From: Motacilla alba alba
Taxonomy: Eukaryota; Chordata; Aves; Passeriformes; Motacillidae
Direction: 5' to 3'
Assembly (NCBI RefSeq): GCF_015832195.1
Contig: NC_052046.1
Coordinates: forward strand, 16,050,161-16,114,160
Length of the DNA stretch: 64,000 bases
The position numbers and the translations under genes were made by a program. Below are positions 52,213 through 62,688 of this stretch, piece after piece. The notes below the pieces were generated by a model. It was not told the DNA's origin. It saw nothing but the letters and a program-made list of their open reading frames with translations, and ran no database searches. Position 1 is the first letter of the stretch. The number at the start of each line of letters is the position of its first letter.

Positions 52213-53633
52213 TGTTCTGTAGTGTATAGTTTGAAGAACTATATATTCATGCTAAAGTTTCGTAGTGTACTACAGAGCTCAAAGATAACTTACAAACAGG
52301 TACATAGGTAAGTAAATAAGCAAGCAGAAATCTTCCAAAAATTAAAGAGATTGGTGAAAGATGTATAGCAGTAAATGATACTGTACAAACTCATCTTTTT
52401 CTGGTCTTCCTGTATTTTTGTGGTATGCCTAATTTTGATCTCTACAAATTTAGAATGAATATTTAAAAACTTGCATATATAGAAAATACATAAAGAAAAG
52501 CAGCACGGCTGAGAATGTGAGACACTTGAGAACTGTTAAGGAGAAAATCAGAAATTTCAGTAAGAACACAGGCTGTATATTAATTTGGTCCACAGTTACA
52601 CTAAGATATTTGATATATAATCCAAAAAAAAAACAAGAAGAAATAAAATATATTGTAAGGAATAGATTTAATACAGAACATAGAGGGCATTTTCCATAAC
52701 ATTTCCTACCAACATCATTTAAACTAACACAATCTGCAAAACAAAAATTTTATGAAGATCCTATTGTATAGCAAAAAGGATTTTTGGCACATTTGTACCA
52801 CTGGTTAGTACAGATGGAGCTGAAGTATGGGCATTCTCCAAGAATATCAAGTATCAGTTAAAAGCTGAGCTTTTAAAACATGAAAAGATTTATGCATAGA
52901 GTACTTCTGGAACCATACCAAATCCTGCAAGGTCTTAGTTCTGGTACTTTAAGAAGAAGAAGCCCTTGAGTATTTGAGACATAATAAAAATCAGACTACA
53001 CACAAGTTATGCCAAGTGAATTCTAGTATGGTCCTAGAATCAGATAGGAAAAAATGGAGATTATGAAAATGAACAACAAAGTCATCAAGGTGAAAGACAT
53101 GTTGGAGACTGTGGGTAAGCAAGTGTAAGAAAAAAATATAAATGTAAATTACCACAAATCCACAGTGCAATGTAAACTATCCAAGATTATAATATGTGAT
53201 GTCAATGATAAATATTCACTTAGAAGCTATATGAACACATTTTGTAGTATTTTCCATGCAGAGCATAGTGAAGTGTAATAACAACAGTGAACACTACAGA
53301 AGCACGTTAACATCTCTCTTACGATATCAATGCTGTCATACTATTATTTTAATAGAAGAAAATTAGACATGCTTCTGGCTATTTGAAGCCAGTGTTGCAT
53401 TATGCATTCCTCTCTTGTGTAACAGATTAGAGACCCTCTCACCCAACAAGTAATATAAATTAAAATTGCTCATACCTTCTTTAGGAGAGGAAGAAAAAAT
53501 TCTTCCCAAATTCTTCATTAAAAATGAGCTCTATGTAAATTACTTCCAAAGACTGCCTGCTTTTGAAACTATTTGAAAAACTTTGGTTCCTCTTTCTTCA
53601 GCCCAGACCTTTAGGACAAAAAGCATTTCCACT

Positions 53634-53727
53634 GGTTGGGGTTTTTTTTGCAGGAACAACATCTCCTAAAGGGGAGAACAGGTTGGCGGTTTTTTTGCAG
53701 GAATACCACCTCCTAAAGGGGAGAACA
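53634..53727. repeat. Tandem duplication of 47 bp
   Basis: Units 53634-53680 and 53681-53727 are equal in length, and both contain a T run, TTGCAGGAA and CTCCTAAAGGGGAGAACA. They differ at about five bases. Each unit carries a polypyrimidine tract plus CAG, resembling a splice acceptor, probably by chance. Confidence 0.96.
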
Positions 53728-54868
53728 ATTGTGTCTTTATGATATTTTTAATTTTTGCTGACTTTTCAAAGTCTAGTTTTTCAAAGTCTTACAACTAATC
53801 TTTAATCACAAATACTTCATCAGATTCTATGGAACTACTGGTGTACTTATTCTATATCTCATATTCTAAAACAAGTTGCTGAAACTGAGTTAGGAGGCAC
53901 AGTTCAAAGGTGCAAATTATGTCTAATTAATAGCACTAAGGAAAAAATCCTTCCTCAGCATTCAGTGACATCTAAGAAAGACATAAATTATGCAAGCCAA
54001 CTATATTCTTTAAACTAAATTTACCTTTTTCTTTTATCCATTACTATGGGTAATGATTTTGTATACTATTACAATCCACTGAAACTAATAATACTTGTTT
54101 TTCTTACATTAAAATTACCTAGTATCTTATCTACTTCTGGGCCTCAGTGAGCTTCATCTAGAGATTCCTGCTTAAAATAGATTTGCTCCTTACTACTAAT
54201 GTATGAAACTTTGAACTCCAAGAATTTAGCACCACATTATTAAGACAGCTTGAACTACTGTACATACAGCAACATGAACTGTGAAAAGGAGGGTTTGCAG
54301 TTTGGTGTCTGGTTTGACACTCCAAAACACATAGGTGTCTGTAAGTCTGTAGTGTATTTTACTTTCTTGAATGTGTTCAAATAAATAAGAAATGTTAACT
54401 CAGTCCAACAATTAATCTTTTCTAATGTTTTCCTTTTGACATTGTCTATGCAAGACATATAGGACACCAGCACAAAAACAAATTAATGAATCATAATATT
54501 AAGAATAATCTGGTAAATGTTAGGAATAATTCTTCATCAAAAATATTTATTTTTATTCTCAAGAAGTGCTATTCTCCAACATGATATACAGTCTCTAAAA
54601 TTTACCAAATGCTTCATAAATTTCATATAGGCTTGAATTTATTTTAGTCCAAGAGAAAGTCCTTAGCTTCCCTGCTTCTTCCTCTGATGTAATAAATTTA
54701 ATCAGAATAAATAAATAAAGAATCCTTCACTATGATTTGAAGGCAAGCTCAATTCCTTCATTTAGCTGAAGTACAGTGACAGGGAATACAAAGGTTTGGT
54801 TGTTTGGTCTGGTTGCTTGGTTTAGATTTTTTTTAAGAAAATACAGCAGTCTATCTGTATTTGGTAGG

Positions 54869-55046
54869 TGGAATATAACACTAAAAAGGGTATAAAAAAA
54901 CCTCCAGCTTTATAACCCAGAGGGTACTGGCTTCTGTGGATTATCACCCAGCACCCAGACTTGTAATTCTGTAATAAACCGCAACATCAACTCTGTGTGC
55001 TGTTGGCTCTAGTGCACTGGGTTACGAACTCTGTTTTGGAATAACA
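54869..55046 (+). mobile_element. LTR-like fragment with TATA box and AATAAA
   Basis: TATAAAA at 54891-54897, AACCCAGAGGGTACTGGCTT, GGATTATCACCCAGCACC, AATAAA at 54973-54978 and GCTCTAGTGCACTGGGTTAC follow one another in the style of an avian retroviral LTR R-U5 segment. The segment can be bounded as TG...CA with imperfect 5-bp flanks (GTAGG and GTAGT). A U3 of about 20 bases would then be abnormally short, so a truncated LTR is more likely. The family is not certain. Confidence 0.5.
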
Positions 55047-56220
55047 GTAGTAGTAACACAACTGAATGGCAAAAATGAAATGACAGTTTTTTCCATAAAC
55101 TCAGTCTTCTTTTAGTTTGGATGCCATTTCCATTTCCTTTAATTTTATGCATAAAACCTTTAACTGGAAAAAATGTGTCTTGTCTTTTAAACTGGCACCA
55201 ACCAAGCTAAAATTCTCATTCAGCAGAAGCTACACATGTACTTAATTTCATCAACTTTGAGTAGCTCCACTGAGTATCTTTGCTCTTAAAACCAGCTTTA
55301 AAATTGTGCAGTTTTCTAAAATATCCACAGATCTACAAGGTGCACCCTAAGTGTTCTCATGAAATTAAGACAGAAGCTGGAAGATGCAATAAGCTATCAT
55401 AGTGCTTAACAAAAGCTGCAGTTTATTAGTCTCAAAGGAACTTGCCAAAATTCCATTAACTTCCACTTACCCACCAAATCCTTTGCTCCAAGTCAAGGAA
55501 ATGATAAAGGATTTTTCTAGAAGCACCAAAATTTCCAAATCCTTATATTTTGGGTTTTCTTTTTCTTTCTTGAGAGACTATGCATTCCCTTGTTTTATAA
55601 ACAATAAAATGATTTTTAACCAGGTCCACTGTGGGATCTCATTCACTGCTGAAGGGGTGCCACTCCACTTGAGCAGCAGTCTGGTAAACTCAAAAAGTCC
55701 TGCAAAACTACTCCTTTCCTGGGTGTGCAACAAACCCTGAAAATCTCCACTCAAGGGCGTGAATCTGGCTGATTATTACCTTTGCTATTTATTCAGTTAT
55801 TTACTAGTGAAGTCGTTTTGGGGGCAGGGAGAGTGAGAAGGCATGCCATGCAAACGTTCGATAGAGGAGGGCAAAGGCAGCTGTCTGGTATTTATGCAGC
55901 GAAGCACAGGAGGACGCGAAGACTCGACAGAATCGCCCACTGTCTGAAGAGTTACTCTGTCTCCAGAGCCGCCGAGAATGGGGAGGGGGTGGCTGGTTTC
56001 CTCTTGCGGGCAAATGACCGGCCGTAAGAGTGCGTTTTTAAGGGGTGATGTCAGAGAAATTAAACTCGAGCAGTCAAACACACCCCCCTACCTCAACGAC
56101 GTGTTTCTTCTGTTCTTAAGGCAAGAGAGGTGGCTGTGTAGCACACCCAGCTCACTCCTGCCCTACTGGGACAGGGGCTGGCCTGCGGCAGACACTTAAT
56201 AATTATGAACCGGGAGATGT
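55047..56220. other. Upstream flank of ITGA1 promoter
   Basis: AT content falls and CpGs appear from about 55.8 kb (AACGTTCG, GGACGCGAAGACTCG and similar), which marks the approach to the promoter. Overlapping open frames on both strands at 55.8-56.2 kb are composition effects. An upstream ITGA1 regulatory element is possible but not demonstrated. Confidence 0.5.
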
Positions 56221-56230
56221 CCCTTTAAGG
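56221..56230. promoter_or_regulatory. CArG-like box CCCTTTAAGG
   Basis: CCCTTTAAGG differs from the SRF consensus CC(A/T)6GG at one position and lies 366 bases before the candidate ITGA1 start. I recall published work on smooth-muscle control of the alpha-1 integrin gene through SRF and CArG-like motifs, which would suit this position. The link to this exact site is inference. Confidence 0.4.
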
Positions 56231-56429
56231 TCTGCTGTACTCTCTGAGAGTGTTTAGCGGGGGAGATTTCACTTTATTTGTACATCCTAACGCTGGGCTA
56301 ATTCAACGGGGAGGTTTCCAAAACTCAGAGACCTTTAGGGGGTGGGTGGGGGGGGAAACTGTGTGCGGTGGGAGGAAGCTAAACTCTTCTTAAACGCGAA
56401 GAAGCAACGTAAAGACTGGATAACAAACA

Positions 56430-56614
56430 GGAAATGCCTAACTCGGCTGCGAGGCGGACGGGCGGTGCAGAGCGCTGAGCTCCACCGGCAGCGCAGCTCA
56501 GCCGGGCGCGCCGGCGGCAAGACCGCTCCCGCCAGCCTGCCCTCCGCCCGGGCTCCCGGCCCCCGGCTCGCACGAGCCCAGCAGGCATGGCTGCCTCCTA
56601 CTGGATGCTGACAG
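56430..56614 (+). promoter_or_regulatory. ITGA1: CpG-rich region around candidate ITGA1 first exon
   Basis: From about 56430 the DNA is rich in CpG and GC boxes up to the candidate start codon and donor. A G-rich run with GGGTGGG-type (CACCC/Sp-factor-like) sites sits just upstream at 56338-56372. There is no clear TATA box. It is best read as core promoter plus 5'UTR of ITGA1. The start site is not determined. Confidence 0.55.
56587..56614 (+). CDS. ITGA1: Candidate ITGA1 exon 1 (start of signal peptide)
   Basis: Integrin alpha-1 pairs with beta-1 as a collagen and laminin receptor at the plasma membrane. An ATG in good context (GCAGGCATGG) opens nine codons plus one base, reading MAASYWMLT, and ends at an excellent donor ACAG|GTGAGT. 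In mammals ITGA1 exon 1 encodes only part of a short signal peptide and PELO lies in the intron that follows on the same strand. This exon stands 6.1 kb upstream of PELO on that strand. The WMLT ending resembles the hydrophobic end of mammalian exon 1. An in-frame stop at 56476 and no other in-frame ATG make 56587 the only start unless an upstream exon exists. The main weaknesses are that only 28 coding bases support the call and that exon 2 lies outside the window. It could instead be a non-coding first exon. Confidence 0.6.
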
Positions 56615-59600
56615 GTGAGTAAAGCCTTGTTTCTGCCTTGCTTTGAAGACTCGGGTCCCTAAAGCAGCCCTGCTCCCGGTGGGAAGAGGGTGAAGCTGGC
56701 AGGGTCTGGCACCCAAGGGACGGCGCCCTCCCGCCCAGATCCTTGCCCTGGGAATGCCCTTCCCGGAGCTGCCCTCCAGCCGCAGGCGGTGACGAACCTC
56801 CTCGGTTTGCTTCTCTCTGGGAACTTTAATTCCAAAACCAATTTTAGAATCTGAGGGCAAGGAAGGGGTGGTTGCTAGAGGAGGATGAATGGCTGAGAAG
56901 GCATACTGTAACTGAATCTGGCTTGGAAGAAACAAATTTGATTTTGTTGGTTTGATTTTTGGTTGGTTTTGGAGGCTTTTTTTAATTAGGGTAGATTTTC
57001 TGCTTTTCTCTGTTTGGCTTTCAGACTTCTGACTGGTAAAAGGGAAGTGAGGAAGCACTCACTCACTTCAGAAAGATGAGTTCATCCGGAGGTGGAATAT
57101 GTAATATTTCCTTTTAGGGGTTCATTGATTGTTAGTGACTTACTTGCTTTCCTAGAAAAAAAGAATGCAGCAAGTAACAATGTCCCTAGCTAGTCAGTCT
57201 GTAGTCACATTTTGGATCTGAAATCAGGGGATTCCTAGAAGTGGGAAAAAGCTAAGGCAATGCTGGGATTCATGTGCTTGGAAACTTGGACATTGAACTC
57301 CACAGCAGCTCTTGCGCAGGCAAGTAGCACACAGTGAACCTGAAGCAGCTCCCCCCTGAAACAGGGGAAGAAATCAATTTCATAAGAATTGTCCAAATGC
57401 AGGAAGCAGCAAGTGGGGAAAAGGCAAAACTAGAGTTTTCCCCTCTTCCCTCTGTGCTTATTGTGCAAGACAGAGCAGATACTGGAAAAAGTGAAAATCT
57501 GAATATAGCATCTTGGCATGCCATATTTAGCTGTTGTTCTTAACTGTCTTCATTATTATTACAGTGACATACTCCAAAACATGCTTTTGTTTGTGTTCCT
57601 TCAAAGAAGGACGCTTGGTACAACAGCAACAATTTAGTGTGCCACAACTTCCCTTCAGAGCTGCAGAGTTATCACTGGTAATGCTGACATAGAATGAATT
57701 TATCAGTAATGAAAAAAAGGTTTACTGTCAGATAGAAAAACATTTCAAGTCTCATCTGGATTTGCCAGGTGATTAAATTTTTGTGGTGGTGTCATGGGGT
57801 TTCTTTTTTAAAAGATTGGTGGGAAAGAGAATAGACTTAGAAATAAGAGGAGGCATTACAGATACCAGGTAAAGGATTCAAGTTGTCTCTGGTAAATAAG
57901 GGAAGTTGTCCTATATAAGCAAGTCAAAATATCACGAAAATATGGATAAGGGGTTTTCTTCACCAAGAGAAATATAGTGACATTAAAAAATAATTAAATA
58001 AATAAATTACACTCCCTTTAAAGAAAAAAGCAGCAAATAATCTAGCACTTCTTAGCAGACACAGAGAATCTAAAGAAGGCACATAGAGATGTTATGTACA
58101 TTTGTGTATTTATATAGATTTTTGTTCCTTTTTTAATTTGGCTCATTTTGATGAGACCTCTGAGAATCCTGACCACAGAAAGTCTGACATGCTGACAAAT
58201 AGACTGAAGTGCAGAGACAATTGAGATGCCTGATAAGGGTTGAGTAAAATGATCTATGACAAAAGACTGAATTAGTTAGGCTTGTCTATCTAGTTGGAAA
58301 AAAAAAAAAAAAACTAAGGGCAAAATGCTGAACATTTCAGATATATCTTTTTATCCAAATATTATTGAGGATATTATTCCAGATGTCAATGATTCTTTGT
58401 TTTGTGAGAGCACTCAGTCATGACTTTCCACATTGCATATGTTGGTTTCCAAAGATATTGATGAATACTTGGTTCTCCAAATCCAACAAAGGACAAAAGA
58501 AAATCAACGTAACTGACTATGCACAAATCTTAGGGAATATTCAGAAGAATTTTCTTACTCTTCAGGTAAAGAATTTCTAGGCTACCAAAAAAAAGCCCAC
58601 CCCTTTCTCTTTCAGCAGGACTTTTGATGAAGTTGGATGAACAGCTATAAGGGATGGCTGAGTTTACTTCAGCTTGCCTCTATGTAAGTGGTTTGACTAG
58701 GCATCTGCTGAAGTTTTCTCCAGCCCTACATTTCAATAGCTAAGGGATGAAGAAGTCAGTTAAAAGGGTTCCATTACCTTTAAAAGCTTCTTCACTTAAC
58801 AGCATTATGCAAAGCCAGTTCCTTCCTGGACTTCTCTCTTATTGATGATGGTCTTGCTGTACTCATCTTTATAACAGAAAAGATAAAGGTAAATAGATAA
58901 TGACAGAACTGTATGCAGAAAATGAAGTGGTCTTTGTTCAGAGTCTGTAGAGGCAGGACAGCCACAGGACAAAGGCAAAGCATGAAAAGAGATGTTTTCC
59001 CAAGTTTCTCTCTCCATCTGTCTCTTTTATCTTACTCTGCTCTTGCAACAATAATGTCCAACATTTCTTAGCAGAGTTTCCCCTACATCAGAGATTCTTT
59101 CCCATTAGTTTTTCTTATACAGAATATAAGCATGTTTTCATGAATTCTAGCTAAAGTGGATATAGTATGGAGGAGATAGGATTTCCTACGAAAATGACCT
59201 CTTCTTGTCTAAAATCTGTACATAACCCATCTTCATAAAGTAGTTGACCAAGAATTGAAGATACAGGAAAACGTGTCTCAAACATTTTCAGAATAATAAA
59301 CTTAGATAACCAGCACGGCTCCAAAATACAATGCTAATGGTAATATATGCTATCACCATTTTCCTTTTATCTTGCATTGTACTTAAAAAGGTCCAAAAAT
59401 GGATGTCAAATTGCTGCAATTATTAATACAAATGAAATTGTATTTACAGAGTGATTTATTCCAAGAACTCTTAGGTCCTATGCGTAGTCTCAATCTTTTA
59501 CCAAGGCACGAACAAGCTATGCAATTTTGAACTCCTATGTTAGAACTGTATGAAGAGTTAAAAGTACCCACTTGTTTTGGCTCTACCATGATCAAATTCA

Positions 59601-61239
59601 TCTCTCTCCCTGTCATTAGCAAAATTAGAATGAACTTAGAAACTTCTGTGTTCCTTAATTTTTTTGAGATGTTTTTCTTCTACTGCTCATACTTTGACAT
59701 ACTCAAACAAATAATAATATCCTATATTTACTTTTTTACCAGAGTAGGCAAAGCATCATTTCTAGTATTTTCCTTTGTAATTTGACAATGGGCCTGCTGA
59801 TAGTGGGTAAACCCATTGAAGTTTACATTTGCCACTAAATATTTGTGGATCACTGTTCACAACTCTATAAATCTTACAGCTCGCTGTTTGAGAAAAGGCC
59901 CATATATCAAAATGTCTCTTTCTACAACAGTCAATTGAATATTTTGAGTGACAACTTTGTTTCAAAGTTGGTCTTTCTTCTTTGTGGTTTTGTCTGTTTC
60001 TTGTGAGTTTTTGCTTCTGGGGTGTGTGAGGTGGGGTGTGTGTATGCACACATGTGCGTTATTGTGGGTTTTTTTAATGCAGCGAGTCACCTATTTTCCT
60101 AAATTGAATGTTTATTTTCTACTGGATGATACTGGATGCCAACTTGCAACCTTTATCTAGAATACCAGGGATGTGAGGCTGCTTGTAAAAATTTGACTGG
60201 AATGAATAAGCACAGAAAAGTTTGTAAATACACCGCTGTAAAAGAATATGAAGTAAAATGCATTTTAATGTGGAAGTTAAATATGCACAACAGCTATTTT
60301 TTCTTGAAAGAATAGCATGAGGTCAACCTTTGGAATTTTATAGTTGCAAAGAACGTAAAGAAGAAAATTTGCCATAAATCCACCATTTAGCGTTTATATA
60401 GATAAGTGAAAGGAACTCTGAAAATGAAGTTGAATGCACACTCTCTCCTAAAGAAAAGCTGAATGCAGAAGTTCTCTGCTTCTGTTTTTGCATTAAAAAT
60501 GTTAATGCAAAATTATAGTATGTACAAGTTAAACAAACAGTTACTTACACATGTGCTTATGTTATATTCTCTTGGGTGGTCCTGCTTGATCCTGTGAAAC
60601 TATTCATGCTAACAGAGTTAAGCATGTGTACTCACAGGAAGGGAGTCTGAGGTCTGATAAATAAATCCTATTATGTAATATCTGATAAAGTTGTTTTTAC
60701 ACCAGTATCAAGCTCAGGGAAAAGGAACGCACACTACTGGGCCAGATCTGAGTTCACTGTCCTGTCACAACTGACTACAGCTAGATACTTCAGAGAAATT
60801 TATAGGTACACCATAATGGGAGATACGGGATTATTTTTGCTCACAGTAGCCTTGTATCTCATAAAATTCTTGACTCCAAAGCCTTTCCAAGTCAGCAAAT
60901 TCCACAACCACAGTGAGTTTTTTTTTATTTAAAAAAAATAGCAAATAGAAACCAGAAACTTCATTGTGACCACCTTCTCATCCGTAAGAAGATGCCCTCA
61001 CGCTTTTCTGCTACTAGAACGAGTGTGTAATCATTTCAAACCTACCTGTTGCAATTGCCCTGACACACTTAACGTGGCACATTAGTGTGCTTACCTTCTC
61101 AACCTATTTTTATTTATTCATTCATCATGCAAGCATTTTTTCCATAATTCATTCTTTCCCTTGTTCTAAATTCACAACATTTATTCTTAAATGGAGTTTT
61201 TAGTGTTTTAAAAATAAACATAACTAGAACTATAGATTT
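56615..61239 (+). other. ITGA1: Presumed ITGA1 intron 1, upstream of nested PELO
   Basis: AT-rich non-coding sequence with only short random open frames. It holds an A/T-rich tract at 57961-58010, a poly-A run near 58300-58315 and a GT-rich stretch near 60000-60060. No exon, RNA gene or intact mobile element was recognised. Confidence 0.5.
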
Positions 61240-61640
61240 TTAATGGGGTTGGAATGGACATTAAAGATTACCTAGTCCCAATCCACCCTGCTGTGGGCAG
61301 GGACAATTACCACTAGAAAATTCCCAGCTTTCCCAAAGCCTTGTTCAATGAGTACCAGGATTGGGGAAACCAAACCTCCCTGGGCAACTAGGGGTTAGGC
61401 ACTATTCTAGTGTGTAACCACCCTCAAAGAAAAATTTCTTCCTGTTATGTAACTGAAATTTCCCCTCTTTCAGTTTGTACTCATTATTTATTGTCCTGTC
61501 ACTACAGTTCCTGATGAAGAATCCCTCTCTAGCTTCCCTCTTCCCTGTCAGATACTGGAAGGTTCCTATGAGGTCTCACATATCCTTTTCTTCTTCTCCA
61601 ATATTCCTCCTTTCTCGTATGGTGATACAATTTTTCATTA
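61240..61640 (-). mobile_element. CR1 LINE 3' fragment, minus orientation
   Basis: Read on the minus strand this is the 3' portion of an avian chicken-repeat-1 LINE. Read on the plus strand it shows recognisable blocks in the expected order: GGTTGGAATGGACATTAAAG, GTGGGCAGGGAC, a block around ACTAGGGGTTAGGCACTATTCTAGTG, AACCACCCTCAAAG, TTTCTTCCTG, CCTGTCACTACAG, and TACTGGAAGGTTCCTATGAG. The terminal ATTCTATGAT repeat is missing or decayed. The left boundary is clear and the right one fades after about 61.6 kb. It lies about 0.5-1 kb upstream of the PELO CpG island. Confidence 0.85.
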
Positions 61641-62091
61641 TTTCTAGCTTGCTAGATTCATTTAGGCTGCAACTTCAGCTTTGTAGTGATGGTACAGGTC
61701 CATTTTCTTTGCAGTATCATTGAACTGATATGTGTTCTACCAAGGCATCTTATTTCCCTGTGTGAACATCCAGCTTCATTTGAAACGTGCTTATCTGCCT
61801 CCCTAGCATGTCAGAACTGGAAGGAAGCCGGTCAAGGTTCAGTACTGGCTGAAGTGTAACTTGCAAATTTAACCAAAACCTTTTAAACCGGAATTCAGTT
61901 TAAGAGCAGCGTCCAAGCAGCAGGTCAGGTTCCGATGCTGCCTGCTCCTGGTTTTCATTTCCACGGGCGGTGCCTCGCTCCGCCTCAGGCAGGCGGCGGC
62001 GGCTGCTGGGGGTGGCACCGCGGTCCCCTGGCTGCCTGGCGCTCGCTGAACCACGGCGCTGTACTTCTCGCCTCTTTTGCCATCTGCGCCT
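61641..62091 (+). other. Flank between CR1 and PELO CpG island, possible 5' leader
   Basis: The sequence turns GC-rich at about 61.93 kb and ends at the candidate donor at 62092. It could contain a non-coding first exon of PELO. No TATA box is seen. Confidence 0.35.
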
Positions 62092-62347
62092 GTAAGTTTC
62101 CACGGCCTTGGCCGTTCGGTTTTGGTTTGGTTTTTTTCCTCTTGTGTTTTGAACCGTGCGGCACGGTGTTAGGAGACTTCAGGAGTTTGGACCGCCGCTG
62201 TGAACCGCTGGGGGGGAATGACGAATGCGGGGGCGCCCCCCTCCCGGCGAGGCAATAGCCGAAGTCCAGTGCTCGCAGCACCCGGCAGCAGCGCGGCTGC
62301 TTCCCAGCCCCCGCCCTCACACCGCCCCAGCATTTCTCCTTCCGCAG
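62092..62347 (+). other. PELO: Candidate 5'UTR intron of PELO
   Basis: A GTAAGT donor follows GCGCCT at 62092. A strong acceptor, a pyrimidine-rich stretch ending TTTCTCCTTCCGCAG, ends at 62347. Splicing would remove 256 bases from a 5' leader and join a short non-coding exon to the exon with the PELO start codon. Mammalian PELO transcripts do have upstream non-coding exon sequence. The donor lacks the usual AG before the cut, so usage is uncertain. Confidence 0.35.
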
Positions 62348-62393
62348 GACGGAGCCGCGGACGCGCCGCCAGGTTACCCTCGCGCAGCGCCCC

Positions 62394-62403
62394 GCGCATG
62401 CGC
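62394..62403. promoter_or_regulatory. NRF1-type motif GCGCATGCGC
   Basis: The palindrome GCGCATGCGC matches the core of the NRF1 consensus exactly. It lies about 290 bases upstream of the PELO start codon inside the CpG island. NRF1 sites typically mark housekeeping promoters. Occupancy is inference. Confidence 0.65.
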
Positions 62404-62505
62404 CGTGCCTGCGGTGACCGAGCGGGGCGGGGTGGGGCGCGTCCCGGCGGCGCCTCGGGAGGGAGCGGGGCCCGTGCGCTTGCGCCGTGGGGCGGCCGGC
62501 GACGC

Positions 62506-62517
62506 TGCGCGTGCGCA
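62506..62517. promoter_or_regulatory. NRF1-type motif TGCGCGTGCGCA
   Basis: TGCGCGTGCGCA, read on the minus strand as TGCGCACGCGCA, fits the full 12-base NRF1 consensus YGCGCAYGCGCR. It lies 112 bases downstream of the first NRF1-type motif and about 180 bases before the PELO start codon. Confidence 0.65.
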
Positions 62518-62688
62518 TTGGGGCCGGCGGCGGGCGCGCGGAGGAGCGCGAGTTGTGGGTGCTCTGGGAAGGCCGCTCGTGTGTCCGTCAGTCCGTCCGG
62601 GAGTCCCGCCGGCTCCAGCCCTCAGCCTTCCCTCCCGGGGCAGGCTTGCCGCCGCGGCACAGCGGGAGGGACGCGAGGAGCCGCCAGG

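Larger units (their letters stand above)
49495..54868. other. Non-coding AT-rich DNA
   Basis: It contains the G/T-rich tract, the 18-bp and 47-bp duplications and otherwise unique AT-rich sequence. No gene or RNA was recognised. Confidence 0.65.

Noticed and set aside
56342..57058. Open frames of 89 and 186 codons around the ITGA1 promoter
   Set aside because: The 89-codon frame is out of phase with the ATG at 56587 and reads through the donor. The 186-codon frame is antisense. Neither has a recognisable domain.
62200..62688. In-frame 163-codon N-terminal extension of PELO
   Set aside because: It has CpG-island composition (Arg, Gly, Ala, Pro-rich) with no similarity to Pelota, and the known family N-terminus begins exactly at 62689.
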